From: JBFGCT01 sp963825565
GTDB taxonomy: Bacteria > Actinomycetota > Acidimicrobiia > Acidimicrobiales > Ilumatobacteraceae
DNA length: 64,000 nt
Reading direction: 5' to 3'
Assembly: GCA_963825565.1 (NCBI GenBank)
Contig: CAWGTW010000006.1
Span: 62,001 to 126,000, forward strand
The notes beneath the pieces were generated by a model, which was not told where the DNA came from, did not search any database, and saw only the letters and a program-made list of their open reading frames with translations. Every line of letters begins with the position of its first letter. Position 1 is the first letter of the stretch. The position numbers and the translations under genes are program-made. This document shows positions 34,716-44,341 of this stretch, piece by piece.

Positions 34716-37452
34716 GGCATCACGCCCGCTCGGTGCGCTCGTCTCCCAAGCGATCGTCGCCGGATCGAGCCTCGTCCTGCAGTTCATCGCCCTGCGCGAA
34801 CTCGGCGCCGCCGGCCTCGGGTCGTTCAGCCTGCTGCTCGGCATCCTGATCACGGTCAACGCGATCCAGAGCGGGTGGCTCGGCGACTCCCTGACCGTGC
34901 TCGACCGTTTCGAGCCGGGGATCCGTCGAGCCCTCGTGCACTCGCAGGTCGCGATCGTGATCATCGTCGGCGCGCTGACGACCGCGCTGGCGCTGCCGGT
35001 CGGCGGCGTCGACGGCACGACCGCCGTCTTGTTCGGCCTGGCCTCGGTGATGTGGGTCATCGAGGAGACGCTGCGGCGGATCCTGATCGCCCGGCGCGAG
35101 TTCTGGAAGTTGGTGGCCAACGACGCCGCGTTCGCCGCCGGCTCGTTCGGCCTGCTCGGCTACGTCGCCGTAACCGGCGCCGCCTACACGCTGCAGACGC
35201 TGGTCCTCGCGCTGCTCGCCGGCGCGGTCGTGGCGATCGGCGTGGGCGTGGTCCAGCTGCCCCGGGTCGAGCTCTCCCGGGGCATCGTCGCAGCGTCGCG
35301 TCTGGGCGACGTCGCCTCGTTCGCGATCTGGCGAGCTGCACAGGTCGGGCTGCGACCCGCCAGCCAGGCGATCGTGCGCGCCGCGGTTGCCACGTTCGTC
35401 TCGCTCGAGGCGCTCGGCCAGCTCGAGGCCGCGCGGCTCCTGCTCGCCCCGGTGCTGACGGCGGTCAGCGGCGCCGGCGTCTACCTGCTGCCGACGTACG
35501 CCGCGCAGGCCAAGCAGGGCCGACGGTTCCACCCCAGGGTCGAGATGGCCATGCTCGCCGTCGGCGGGATGGCGACCGGCTACGGACTCCTGGCGATCGC
35601 GCTGCGAACGCCGCTCGCCGACCTCCTGACCGACGGTGTGACCTCGGTGACCGCGGCTGCGCTGGTCGCCTGGACCCTGTTCTCGATCGGGTTCGGCATC
35701 GGCGTACCGCCGGGCAACGCGATGGTCGCCCGCGGCCGGTCGCGCCGAGCGTTCGTCATCCGGACGGTCGACGCCGCGGTCGGCGTCGGCGGCGCGTGTC
35801 TGTGCGCCGTGCTCGGCTGGGTCGACGCCGTCCCAGCGGGCCTCGCGCTGGGCACCTTCGTCGGCGCAGCGCTGCTCGTGCGCGCCGTGCGCACCCTGCC
35901 GGCGCCGGACGCTGCGCTGCCGCCTCCGAGCGCCGGCGAGCGCGTCGAGGGCCGGCCGGACCCGCCCGGGATCTTCGAGTTCGACCTCGCCACGGCGCCG
36001 GTGCCGACACTGCAGTGGGAGCCGATCCGGACGACCCAGCGGGACACCGCGGCCATTCGCCGGCCGCGCCCCACGGTCGTGCGCGGACTCCCGGAAGCCG
36101 CCGATCGCCGCCGGCCTCGCGCCGCTCCCGGCGCCCGCGTGCTCTGGGTGCTCCCGCTCGTCCTGATCGTCGCCACCGAGTACAAGTTCCGGCGCCGCAG
36201 CATCGACGACGCGCTCGCCGGCTCGATCGATCCGATGATCGCCCTCGAGCTCGGGGTGTACGGGCTGGTGGCGGTGTGGATGGTGTGGCGGCTGGCACCG
36301 GCGAAGCCGCGCCTGACGCCGCTGATGATCGTGATGTGGGGGTACGTGCTGACGACCGCGTCGAGCGCGCTGTACTCCGCGTTCCCGCTGCTCGGGCTCG
36401 CCCGGGCCGTGCAGCTCGTCATCATCGCCGGGGTCGTCCACGTCGTGGCCGCCGACGGCACCCTGGCCACGATCGAGCGGCTCCTGCACGGCTGGATCGT
36501 CCTGATCACGCTGTCGATCGGTGCCGGGCTGGTCTACGTGGCTCCGACCACGCTCGCCCAGATCGGGCGGTTCACGTGGCTCTACGTGCACAGCGTCAGC
36601 GCCGGGTCGATGCTGGCGATCTCGGTGCCGGTGCTGTTCGGGCTCTGGCTGTCGGCCGGTCGGCAGCGGCTCGCCTGGCCGCGCAGCGCGTATGCCGTGC
36701 TGTTCGCGGTGCACTTCGTCGCCCTGCTCGCCACCAGGACTCGCGGCTCGATCGGCGGCGCAGCGGTCGCCGTCGCGCTGATGGCCTGGCTGTGGTCCGG
36801 TCAGCGGATGAAGCCCCAACTCGTCCTCGCCACGCTGATCGCCGGTGCGGCAACGGTGCTGGCCTTCGGAGGGCCGGTGCTCAACTTCGTCACCCGCGGC
36901 GAGTCGGCCGACCAGATCGGCACGTTCAACCGGCGGACCGAGATCTGGACCCTCGCATGGGACTCGTTCCTCTCCCACCCGCTCCACGGTCTCGGCTTCA
37001 CGTCGGCCAAGGGGGTGTTCTTCGACCAGACCGGGCTCGGCGGCGCGCACAACGCGCTGATCAACGTGATGATCGACGCCGGCCTGGTCGGGTTGTGCTG
37101 GTGGCTCCTGGTGCTCGGCATGACCGTCACCGCGATCCGCCGGCTCCGACCGTACGACCGCCGGGTCGATATCGCCGGAGCGACGGGCACGATCCGCTCC
37201 GACCGACTCGTGCTGATCGGCATCGTGACCGCCAGCCTGTTCAACAGCATCACGACCGAGGGATTGGGTGCCGGTGTCAACGTCTCGGCGATCTGGTGGT
37301 TCCTCGTGATGGCCTGGGTGGTCATCCTCGATCGCGCCGTTCGCAGGACCCCACCGCCGGTCGCCGGGGCGCCGACCGCGGCGGGCCGCGGCCGCGCCGC
37401 GGACGATGCCGCCATCGACGCGGTCGAGCAGCACACCGGCCCCCGCGCCTAA
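34705..37452 (+). CDS. Flippase-like domain fused to O-antigen polymerase/ligase-like domain
   Basis: A 915-residue integral membrane protein made of two modules. Residues ~1-400 have about 10-12 helices of a MATE/Wzx polysaccharide flippase type (LVLQFIALRELGAAGLGSFS at the start, ARLLLAPVLTAVSGAGVYLLP later). A soluble, Pro/Arg-rich linker spans ~407-478. Residues ~479-890 have another 10-12 helices with features of Wzy/WaaL polymerases or ligases: RTRGSIGG, NRRTEIWTLAWDSFLSHPL, GLGF and AHNALINVMIDAGLVG (about 744-795). The frame is continuous, without an internal stop or start suggesting two genes. Translocation of lipid-linked repeat units and their polymerisation or ligation would thus be physically coupled. 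Overlaps the chain-length gene, a classical partner. Confidence 0.85.
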   Translation: MASRASRPLGALVSQAIVAGSSLVLQFIALRELGAAGLGSFSLLLGILITVNAIQSGWLGDSLTVLDRFEPGIRRALVHSQVAIVIIVGALTTALALPVGGVDGTTAVLFGLASVMWVIEETLRRILIARREFWKLVANDAAFAAGSFGLLGYVAVTGAAYTLQTLVLALLAGAVVAIGVGVVQLPRVELSRGIVAASRLGDVASFAIWRAAQVGLRPASQAIVRAAVATFVSLEALGQLEAARLLLAPVLTAVSGAGVYLLPTYAAQAKQGRRFHPRVEMAMLAVGGMATGYGLLAIALRTPLADLLTDGVTSVTAAALVAWTLFSIGFGIGVPPGNAMVARGRSRRAFVIRTVDAAVGVGGACLCAVLGWVDAVPAGLALGTFVGAALLVRAVRTLPAPDAALPPPSAGERVEGRPDPPGIFEFDLATAPVPTLQWEPIRTTQRDTAAIRRPRPTVVRGLPEAADRRRPRAAPGARVLWVLPLVLIVATEYKFRRRSIDDALAGSIDPMIALELGVYGLVAVWMVWRLAPAKPRLTPLMIVMWGYVLTTASSALYSAFPLLGLARAVQLVIIAGVVHVVAADGTLATIERLLHGWIVLITLSIGAGLVYVAPTTLAQIGRFTWLYVHSVSAGSMLAISVPVLFGLWLSAGRQRLAWPRSAYAVLFAVHFVALLATRTRGSIGGAAVAVALMAWLWSGQRMKPQLVLATLIAGAATVLAFGGPVLNFVTRGESADQIGTFNRRTEIWTLAWDSFLSHPLHGLGFTSAKGVFFDQTGLGGAHNALINVMIDAGLVGLCWWLLVLGMTVTAIRRLRPYDRRVDIAGATGTIRSDRLVLIGIVTASLFNSITTEGLGAGVNVSAIWWFLVMAWVVILDRAVRRTPPPVAGAPTAAGRGRAADDAAIDAVEQHTGPRA

Positions 37453-37587
37453 TCGCCACCTCTCCCCGTTCGCGTCGAGTTGGTGAGCCGGCCCTGCTAC
37501 TGCACCACGACGCAAGCGGCCGGGGAGTGGACCCCGGGGAACGTCATCCGCAGCGGTTGCGGCGGGCGCCGCGCCGGCGGTACCGGG

Positions 37588-38907
37588 TCAGCGACGGCCG
37601 ACGCCCTCGTACCCGAGGCCTGCGTCGCGCACGAGCATCGGGTCGAGCAGGTTGCGGGTGTCGACGATGATCGTCCCCTCCCCGGCCCGTTCGGCGACGA
37701 CCTCGAGATCGAGCTTGGCGAAGTCCGGCCACTCGGTGAGCACGACGATCACGTCGGCACCGTCGGCGACTTCGACCGGGTGCGACAACAGCTCGAGGCC
37801 CTCGAGCGTCGACGCCCGATGGGGCGACAGTTCGCCCGTCGTCGTCGGATCGAACGCCCTGACCCTGGCGCCGGCCGCACGAAGCAGGTCGAGGATGGCG
37901 ATCGCTGGCGACTCGCGCAGGTCGTCGGTGCCGGCCTTGAACGTCAGGCCGAGCGCGCCGACCGTGATGCCGGTGAGGTCACCGTCGGGCCGCTCGACCG
38001 CGTGCTCGATCTTGGCGACCATCCGCGCCCGCTGCTCGTCGTTGACCGAGATGACCCCGCGCATCAGCGAGAAGTCGTAGCCGTTCGACTCGGCGATCTT
38101 GACCAGCGCCCGCGAGTCCTTCGGGAAGCAGCTCCCGCCCCAGCCGGGTCCTGGCCTGAGGAACTCCGGGCCGATGCGACGGTCGGAGCCGATGCCGTCG
38201 ACGACGGCAGCGACGTCGGCTCCGACCGCCTCGCACATTGCGGCGACCGCGTTGACGAAGGAGATCTTCATCGCCAGGAATCCGTTGGCGGCGTACTTGA
38301 TCGTCTCGGCCGACGCCGGGTCGGTGATGATCACCGGCGCGTCGAGCCCCTCGTAGAGCTCGGCGACGCGCTCGGCCGCGCCACGGTCGGAGCTGCCGAT
38401 CACGACACGATCCGGCAGCAGGAAGTCGGCGACGGCGGTGCCCTCGCGCAGGAACTCCGGGTTGGAGACCACCGACACGTCGGTGCGGCGCAGGACGCGC
38501 TCGACGGCGAGCGTCGAGCCGACGGGCACGGTCGACTTGTTGACCACCACCGTCCCCGGCCGCAGGACCGGGGCGATCTGCTCGGCGGCGGTCTCGATGT
38601 AGCTCAGGTCGGCGCTGCCGTCGGCGCCCTGCGGAGTCGGCACGCACAGGAAGACGACGTCGGCGTCGGCGGCCGCTGCCGGTGCGCCGAGCACGAACTC
38701 CAGGCGTCCGAGGGCGCGGGCGTCGGTCACGATCTGCTCGAGCCCGTCCTCGACGATCGGGAGGTGCCCGGCGTTGAGCAGCGCGACCTTGCGCTCGTCG
38801 ATGTCGCCGCAGACGACGTGGTGGCCGAGGTGGGCGAAGCACGCTCCGGTGGTCAGTCCGACGTAGCCGGTGCCGACCACGCCGAGTCGGATCGATGTCG
38901 CAGACAT
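37588..38907 (-). CDS. ugd: UDP-glucose 6-dehydrogenase
   Basis: Oxidises UDP-glucose to UDP-glucuronate with two NAD+, giving an acidic sugar for the polysaccharide. The 439-residue protein has IRLGVVGTGYVGLTTGACFA (NAD loop), VPTPQGADGSADLSYIE, NKSTVPVGST, SNPEFLREGTAV, ETIKYAANGFLAMKISFVN with the catalytic Lys, and GPGWGGSCFPKD with the catalytic Cys near residue 258. The start MSATSIRLG at 38907 is favoured because upstream in-frame residues are not conserved. Convergent with the flippase fusion across 135 bases (37453-37587) that show no gene. Not distinguishable by eye from UDP-ManNAc dehydrogenase-like relatives, but the AEFLREG/PNPEFLREG pattern fits UDP-glucose. Confidence 0.93.
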   Translation of the reverse strand: MSATSIRLGVVGTGYVGLTTGACFAHLGHHVVCGDIDERKVALLNAGHLPIVEDGLEQIVTDARALGRLEFVLGAPAAAADADVVFLCVPTPQGADGSADLSYIETAAEQIAPVLRPGTVVVNKSTVPVGSTLAVERVLRRTDVSVVSNPEFLREGTAVADFLLPDRVVIGSSDRGAAERVAELYEGLDAPVIITDPASAETIKYAANGFLAMKISFVNAVAAMCEAVGADVAAVVDGIGSDRRIGPEFLRPGPGWGGSCFPKDSRALVKIAESNGYDFSLMRGVISVNDEQRARMVAKIEHAVERPDGDLTGITVGALGLTFKAGTDDLRESPAIAILDLLRAAGARVRAFDPTTTGELSPHRASTLEGLELLSHPVEVADGADVIVVLTEWPDFAKLDLEVVAERAGEGTIIVDTRNLLDPMLVRDAGLGYEGVGRR

Positions 38908-39148
38908 GGGGCTGATTCTCCCGCTGAGTTCGTTGGACGGGATCGGGCGTGCAGGGGGCCGGGCACGTCCCGATTCGACCGTCAGAGCTTCGATCGTCAC
39001 AGCACTGTATCGGTCCGATTTCACGATGCCTTGACAACGACGCGGCGCAACGGAACGCCTTGGCGCACCCGCGGCGAAGGAGCCGGCGACGGGGGGCGGC
39101 GAACGACCGGCGCGGGCGATCGGCGATCGGCGGGCGGGGTCGGGTGGT

Positions 39149-41653
39149 TCAGGACACCGACTCGACCAATGCGGCGAGCACCCGCCATCCGGCGACGGGG
39201 ACGACGGACACCGGCGCCGCCGACCACGTCCCGGAACCTGTCTGGGATGCCGGCGCAGCCGGTGGGGCCGCTGGTGGGGCAGCAGGTGGCGCAGCCGGTG
39301 CGATCGCCCGGACCCGCACCGCCGTGCGCCCGATCCGACCGCCCGAGGCCAGCGTCGGCAGCGCCGCTCCGCCGCCCGGCGCCACCGACGTCATCGGCCC
39401 GGTCGTCGGCACCGTCGTCGTCGTCGTCGACCCGGTCGTCGCGGGCGGCACCGTCGTGGTCGACGTCGTGGTCGTGGTGGTTGACGTCGTGGTGGTTGAG
39501 GTGGTCGCCGGCACGGTCGTGGTCGTCGTGGTCGAGGTGGTCGAGGTGGTCGGCGGCACGGTCGTGGTCGTCGTGGTCGAGGTGGTCGAGGTGGTCGGCG
39601 GCACGGTCGTGGTCGTCGTGGTCGAGGTGGTCGAGGTGGTCGGCGGCACGGTCGTGGTCGTCGTGGTCGAGGTGGTCGAGGTGGTCGGCGGCACCGTCGT
39701 CGTCGTCGTCGAGGTGGTCGGCGGCACGGTCGTGGTCGTCGTGGAGGTCGTCGGCGGCACCGTCGTCGTCGTCGTGGTCGAGGTGGTCGGCGGCACGGTC
39801 GTGGTCGTCGTGGAGGTGGTCGGCGGCACGGTCGTCGTCGTGGTCGTCGTGGTCGGCGGCACGGTCGTCGTCGTCGTGGTCGTCGTGGCGGGCGGCGCGG
39901 TGGTCACCGGCGGTGGTGGGCCGTCACCGGGGGCGTCGTGCTGCCACGCGGTCAGCGGACCGGACGGGAACCGGGCGCCGGCCGCCACACCCGCCGCCGA
40001 CGCGACATCGGCGGGAAGTGGGCCGGCAGGAGCTGCGCCCGCCGGCCGCCGGTAGTCGCCGACCGCGGCGTCGCGGACGTAGGGGTTCGAGGCCACACGG
40101 CTGAGCTCTCCGGACGCGTCCTGCCCGGTCGCCGACCGGTGTGCTCCGAGGGTCGAGGAGAGCGACAACGGCTGGGGCCAGTTCGCCCACCGCGACAGGT
40201 ACGGCGTCGCCGAACCGGGTGGCAACCAGTACGCGTTGCGGTCGGCCGACACGTGCATGTCGGCCGCCGATCGGGCCGCTGTCCAGTCGTCGACGTTGAG
40301 CAGCGCCGGCGTGCCGGCCACCCCGCCGCCGAGCGTGTTGGCGTACAACCCGACCTCGTCGACATCGGCGCGTGGGCCGTCTTCGACCCAGACATCGCGC
40401 AGGTTGCCGAACAGCGCGTTGTGCCACACCTGGGCGTTGCGGCTCTCGAGCACCCACACCCCGCTCTCGCCGTTGTCGATGACGGCGTTGTCGACGACGA
40501 CGATGTCGGAGGAGAGTTCGAGCTCGATCCCCGAGCGCATGTTGTCGCGCACCAGGTTGCGGGCGATCGTGACCCCCGTGGTGTCGAGATCGGTCCAGAT
40601 GCCCGGCCCGGCGTTCCCGGCGAACAACGAGTCGGTGATCGTCAACCCGCTCGTCTCGGTGACCTTGAGGCCACCGGCGGCGTGCCAGGCGTCGAACAGC
40701 TCCCGGTTGTTGCCGGCCACGGTCGACGACGTGATCGTCACGTCGGTCGCGAGGTGGGCATGGAGGCCGAGGTGCCCGTTGTCGCGGGCGACCGTGTCGG
40801 TGATCTCGATCCGGTTGCCGATCGCCGACACGCCCATGTAGGCGTTGTCGGAGACGTCGAGGCCGGCGACGACCAGATCATCGGCGTACGCCCGCACCGC
40901 GGCCATGTTCGACACCGGCGTCGCGTAGCGATGCACGGCGACGTCGCGCACCGACGACCCGTCGGCGTGGTTGAGGTAGATCGCCCAGGGGAGCGACGAG
41001 CCCTCGACCAATCGGCCGGTCGGGTCGTCGCCGATCCACACCCGATCGTTCGCCCTGTCGTGGAAGAACGTCCCGGGGATGACGCCCGCCCGGCTCGTCA
41101 CCTCGGTGAGCTGGGCACCGTCGAGGAAGAACTGCTCCGGCCAGCCGGCTTCGGGCCGGGCCGCCGTCACGTGCGGGTAGCCCGCTCGCGCGAACTCGAC
41201 CGTCCACGCCGCCCACCAGTCGCCGCCGGCGCCGACCCACCCCTCGACCGGCTCCGCTCCATCGAAGGTCACCTGCGCACCGGGCGCGGCCCGGAGGTGC
41301 ACCTCCTTGCGGTACACCTGGACGCTCTCGTGGTAGATGCCCGTGGCGATCTCGACGGCGTCGCCGTCCGCCGCCAGTTGCACCGCGCGGGCGACGGTTC
41401 GCAGCGGCGCCGACGCGTCGCCGGATGCGCCGTCGTCGCCGCCGGGGGCGACGTGGATGACGCGCGCCGCCGACGCATGGTCGGCGGCGAGGGGAACGAT
41501 CGAGGCGCCGAGCGCGACCGCACCGGCCAGTACCGCCGCCGTCAGGCGCCCGGCCGACGATGCGCGGCCCGCCCGGTGGCGGATCGGAGCTTGGCGACGC
41601 GGCATCGGCATTCGGGCGGGCTTCCTCGCGCTCACCGGGTGCGAGCGCGTCAC
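39149..41653 (-). CDS. Secreted parallel beta-helix protein with Thr/Pro/Val-rich stalk
   Basis: An 834-residue exported protein. After an Arg-rich N-terminus, a signal-like LTAAVLAGAVALGASIVPL is followed by VIHVAPGGDDGASGDASAPL, a DUF1565-like opening of right-handed beta-helix proteins, then PbH1-type coils (NGHLGLHAHLATDVTITSST, GIELELSSDIVVVDNAVIDN, GVWVLESRNAQVWHNALFGN). Residues ~575-745 are a stalk of TTTTTVPPTTST repeats, followed by a Pro/Ala tail. The fold suits carbohydrate lyases, epimerases or surface adhesins; a polysaccharide modifier or surface stalk protein fits the locus. No LPXTG motif is seen. Starts at 41614 or 41608 are alternatives. The 241-base gap to ugd (38908-39148) holds nothing recognisable. 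Confidence 0.85.
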   Translation of the reverse strand: MTRSHPVSARKPARMPMPRRQAPIRHRAGRASSAGRLTAAVLAGAVALGASIVPLAADHASAARVIHVAPGGDDGASGDASAPLRTVARAVQLAADGDAVEIATGIYHESVQVYRKEVHLRAAPGAQVTFDGAEPVEGWVGAGGDWWAAWTVEFARAGYPHVTAARPEAGWPEQFFLDGAQLTEVTSRAGVIPGTFFHDRANDRVWIGDDPTGRLVEGSSLPWAIYLNHADGSSVRDVAVHRYATPVSNMAAVRAYADDLVVAGLDVSDNAYMGVSAIGNRIEITDTVARDNGHLGLHAHLATDVTITSSTVAGNNRELFDAWHAAGGLKVTETSGLTITDSLFAGNAGPGIWTDLDTTGVTIARNLVRDNMRSGIELELSSDIVVVDNAVIDNGESGVWVLESRNAQVWHNALFGNLRDVWVEDGPRADVDEVGLYANTLGGGVAGTPALLNVDDWTAARSAADMHVSADRNAYWLPPGSATPYLSRWANWPQPLSLSSTLGAHRSATGQDASGELSRVASNPYVRDAAVGDYRRPAGAAPAGPLPADVASAAGVAAGARFPSGPLTAWQHDAPGDGPPPPVTTAPPATTTTTTTTVPPTTTTTTTTVPPTTSTTTTTVPPTTSTTTTTTVPPTTSTTTTTVPPTTSTTTTTVPPTTSTTSTTTTTTVPPTTSTTSTTTTTTVPPTTSTTSTTTTTTVPPTTSTTSTTTTTTVPATTSTTTTSTTTTTTSTTTVPPATTGSTTTTTVPTTGPMTSVAPGGGAALPTLASGGRIGRTAVRVRAIAPAAPPAAPPAAPPAAPASQTGSGTWSAAPVSVVPVAGWRVLAALVESVS
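39511..39690. repeat. 45-base tandem repeat encoding the Thr/Pro stalk, four units
   Basis: Identical 45-base units begin at 39511, 39556, 39601 and 39646 and encode 15-residue VPPTTSTTSTTTTTT units of the beta-helix protein. Shorter, diverged 30-39-base units continue on both sides (about 39463-39900). Being in frame, gain or loss of units changes stalk length only. Such arrays are slippage-prone and hard to assemble, so the unit number may not be exact. Confidence 0.9.
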
Positions 41654-41709
41654 CAGCCGCTTCGGCCGCGGTCGGGCATGCTTGAGTCAGGACTCGGGCA
41701 AGAGTCCGG

Positions 41710-42798
41710 TTGGATACCGTCAAGAGCGGGCGCCAGCATCCCCGACACGGCCACCTCGGCTCGATACGTTCACCGTGCGTGGGAGGCCTCCTGACCGCCG
41801 CGGTACCCGACGACGGGCAACTGACTGCGGCGTGCGGCAGCGACCCGTCCTGGGTGTGCCGTCGCACGTTCGAGGTGACCGGCCGCAACGAGGCGGTGAG
41901 TGGGCTGGTCGACTGGTTCGTCGGCGGTGCGCTGGTGGCGATCGTCATCCTGTTCGTCGCCTGGATCCTGACCCGGCTCGCCCGACGCTGGGTCGAGCGG
42001 TTGGTCGCCAAGCTGGCATTGCCGGCCACGTCGAGCGTCAGTACCCGGCTCCAGGAGTTCGGGATCGACACTGGCGACCTGGTCGTCGGCGACGACCGCG
42101 GCCGCAGCGAGGCGCGGGCGCACTCGATCGCCGCCGTCCTCGGCAGCACGACCGCGGTGCTGATCTGGGCGATCGCGCTGATGATGGTGCTCGCCCAACT
42201 CGGCGTCGACATCGGCCCGCTGATCGCCGGCGCGGGCATCGCCGGGATCGCGCTCGGGTTCGGCGCCCAGAGCCTGGTCAAGGACTGCCTCTACGGGCTG
42301 TTCGTCCTCGTCGAGGACCAATACGGGATCGGCGACATCATCGATCTCGGCGAGGCGGTCGGCGTCGTCGAGAAGGTCTCCCTGCGCACGACGGTGCTGC
42401 GCGGGCTCGACGGCACGGTGTGGCACGTGCCGAACGGCGAGGTGCAGCGCGTCGGCAACCGTTCGATGCTCTGGTCGGTCGCGCTCGTCGACGTGGACGT
42501 CGCCTACGACAGCGATCTGGAGCGGGCGCGCGCGGTGATGCTCGAGACCGCAGCCGACGTGTGCTCCTCCCCACGGTGGTCCGACATCGTCATCGACGAG
42601 CCCGAGGTGCTCGGCGTCGAGGCGCTGGCCGCCGACGGCATCACGATGCGTCTGATCGTCAAGACCACGCCCGGATCGCAGTGGGCGCTGCAGCGGGCGC
42701 TGCGCGAGGCGTTCAAGGCGTCGCTCGACAGCGCCGGCATCGAGATCCCGTTCCCCCAGCGAACGGTCTGGATGCGGGACGCCCGAACGGAGTCTTGA
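41710..42798 (+). CDS. MscS-family mechanosensitive channel
   Basis: A 362-residue membrane protein. The third, pore-lining helix and beta domain are clear: GPLIAGAGIAGIALGFGAQSL (Gly/Ala pattern of MscS TM3, about 165-185), VKDCLYGLFVLVEDQYGIGD, GTVWHVPNGEVQRVGN and a C-terminal alpha/beta domain ending EIPFPQRTVWMRD. It releases small solutes on hypo-osmotic shock. The frame starts at ATG 41710, but GTG 41779 (VGGLLTAAV) is also possible, since the first 23 residues are atypical. It is divergent from the beta-helix gene, 57 bases away. Confidence 0.92.
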   Translation: MDTVKSGRQHPRHGHLGSIRSPCVGGLLTAAVPDDGQLTAACGSDPSWVCRRTFEVTGRNEAVSGLVDWFVGGALVAIVILFVAWILTRLARRWVERLVAKLALPATSSVSTRLQEFGIDTGDLVVGDDRGRSEARAHSIAAVLGSTTAVLIWAIALMMVLAQLGVDIGPLIAGAGIAGIALGFGAQSLVKDCLYGLFVLVEDQYGIGDIIDLGEAVGVVEKVSLRTTVLRGLDGTVWHVPNGEVQRVGNRSMLWSVALVDVDVAYDSDLERARAVMLETAADVCSSPRWSDIVIDEPEVLGVEALAADGITMRLIVKTTPGSQWALQRALREAFKASLDSAGIEIPFPQRTVWMRDARTES

Positions 42799-42844
42799 CG
42801 CGAATGCGCGACGGGTTCGGCGTGCCAGATGGCACAATGACAGC

Positions 42845-44341
42845 ATGACGGCCGGGCCGGTGGGCGCCATCACAGCCGCAATCCCCGGGCTCGACCTGTT
42901 CGCCCCCGGGCACTCGGGCGGATCGCTGGCCCTGACGATCCTCCTGATCGCCGCAGCCGCCGCTGCGCTGGGCTACGCCGAGTACCGCACCCAGCCCGTC
43001 CGCCCCAAGCCGGCCGCCAAGCCCGGCGCCCTGCGCTCCGACTCGCCGGCGGTCGTCAACATCTTGACCAACGACGCGACGTTGACGGCGGCGGGTTTTC
43101 GGGCGACGATGATCGACCTCGCGGCGCGCGGCTGGCTGCGCATCCTGCCGCCCGACGACGACGACGAGCTGGGCCGGGTGCGCCCGGCGGCGGCGGCCTA
43201 CGACGGCGATTCCCTCCTCCCCCACGAGCGGCTCGTGCTCCAGCACGTCATGGCCCGGTTCACCACCGACACCGCGATCCCGGCCCGCTACCTCGCCGTC
43301 GACGTTCACGGCGACTGGTGGCGACGGTTCCGGTCGCTCGTCAGCGCGACAGCGATCCGCGAGGGGCTCGTCCAGCGCCGGTGGTCCGTGCTCGCACTCC
43401 TGCCGTCGATCGCCCTCACCGCCCTCGCCGCCCTCGCCTGGCGCGCGTCGCGCAACGGCGGTGATACCGAGATCGCGGTGGTCGACTCGATCGAGCGTCG
43501 GCTCGTCGCCGTCGCCGCACTGCTGGCGATCGTCGCGCTCGCCGTCCGCATCGGCGCCCACCTCGCCCGCCGCGAGCTGACCCACACCGAAGCCGGGCTC
43601 GCTGCGACCGAGCGGTGGCTGGCGGTTCGCTCGCGGCTGGTCGAGGCCGGCTTCGGCCCGATGGCGCCGAGCTCGCTGGAGCCGGGTGACCGGCGCCTCG
43701 CCTACGCGTCGGCGATGTGCCTCGCCGAGGGTGCGGCGATCGAGTTGCCGCTCGCCCGCGAGGACCACTATCGGGCGTGGAGCGCGGTGCGCGGTTCCGC
43801 GCGGCTCGTGCGGGTGAAGTACCCCTGGCGGATCGGCTACGGGCTCCATCCTGCGGTGGCGCTCTCCGGCGGGCTGTTGCTCACCTACGCCGGACTCCGC
43901 GGCAAGCGCTGGTTCGCCGATGTCGCCCGCGGCGACGCGCTCGACTCGCTCTACGAACGGTTCCCCGAGCAGGACTGGCTGATCGCCGACATCGCCACCG
44001 GACTTGCCGTGCTGTCGTTCGTCCCGCTCCTCGTCGGACTGTGGATTGCGTTCGCCGGTGCGGCGGACATGTTCAACACGGTCGAGCGGACCGGGGTCGT
44101 ACTGCGGGCCCGCCGCCCGGCGGAGGTGACGCCGCTCCCCCGCAGCCTGCGCCGGCTGCTCGAGCGCGACCGCTACACCGTGTTCGTCGCCGTCGACGAC
44201 GGATCGTCCGATCGCGTGGTCGCCTGGCGCTCCAACGAACGCAACGCGGTGCCGCAGGGCGCGCGGGCGATGGTCAGGGCGACCCCGCTGCTCGGCTACG
44301 TCCGCTCGTCGACGCCGGTCGGGCACCTGCTCCCGGACTGA
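42845..44341 (+). CDS. DUF2207-like membrane protein
   Basis: A 498-residue membrane protein. A first helix (LALTILLIAAAAAALGYAEY) is followed by SPAVVNILTNDATLTAAGF and RATMIDLAARGWLRI, the cytoplasmic block typical of the DUF2207 C-terminal region, then two helices (about 180-240) and two more near 340 and 405. The usual N-terminal extracellular DUF2207 domain is absent, so this is a shorter version. Function of the family is unknown. It starts 46 bases after the channel gene and is co-directional, possibly cotranscribed. Confidence 0.8.
   Translation: MTAGPVGAITAAIPGLDLFAPGHSGGSLALTILLIAAAAAALGYAEYRTQPVRPKPAAKPGALRSDSPAVVNILTNDATLTAAGFRATMIDLAARGWLRILPPDDDDELGRVRPAAAAYDGDSLLPHERLVLQHVMARFTTDTAIPARYLAVDVHGDWWRRFRSLVSATAIREGLVQRRWSVLALLPSIALTALAALAWRASRNGGDTEIAVVDSIERRLVAVAALLAIVALAVRIGAHLARRELTHTEAGLAATERWLAVRSRLVEAGFGPMAPSSLEPGDRRLAYASAMCLAEGAAIELPLAREDHYRAWSAVRGSARLVRVKYPWRIGYGLHPAVALSGGLLLTYAGLRGKRWFADVARGDALDSLYERFPEQDWLIADIATGLAVLSFVPLLVGLWIAFAGAADMFNTVERTGVVLRARRPAEVTPLPRSLRRLLERDRYTVFVAVDDGSSDRVVAWRSNERNAVPQGARAMVRATPLLGYVRSSTPVGHLLPD

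Noticed and set aside
39463..39900. Repeat array as a possible CRISPR
   Set aside because: Units are contiguous without unique spacers and translate in frame into a Thr/Pro stalk.
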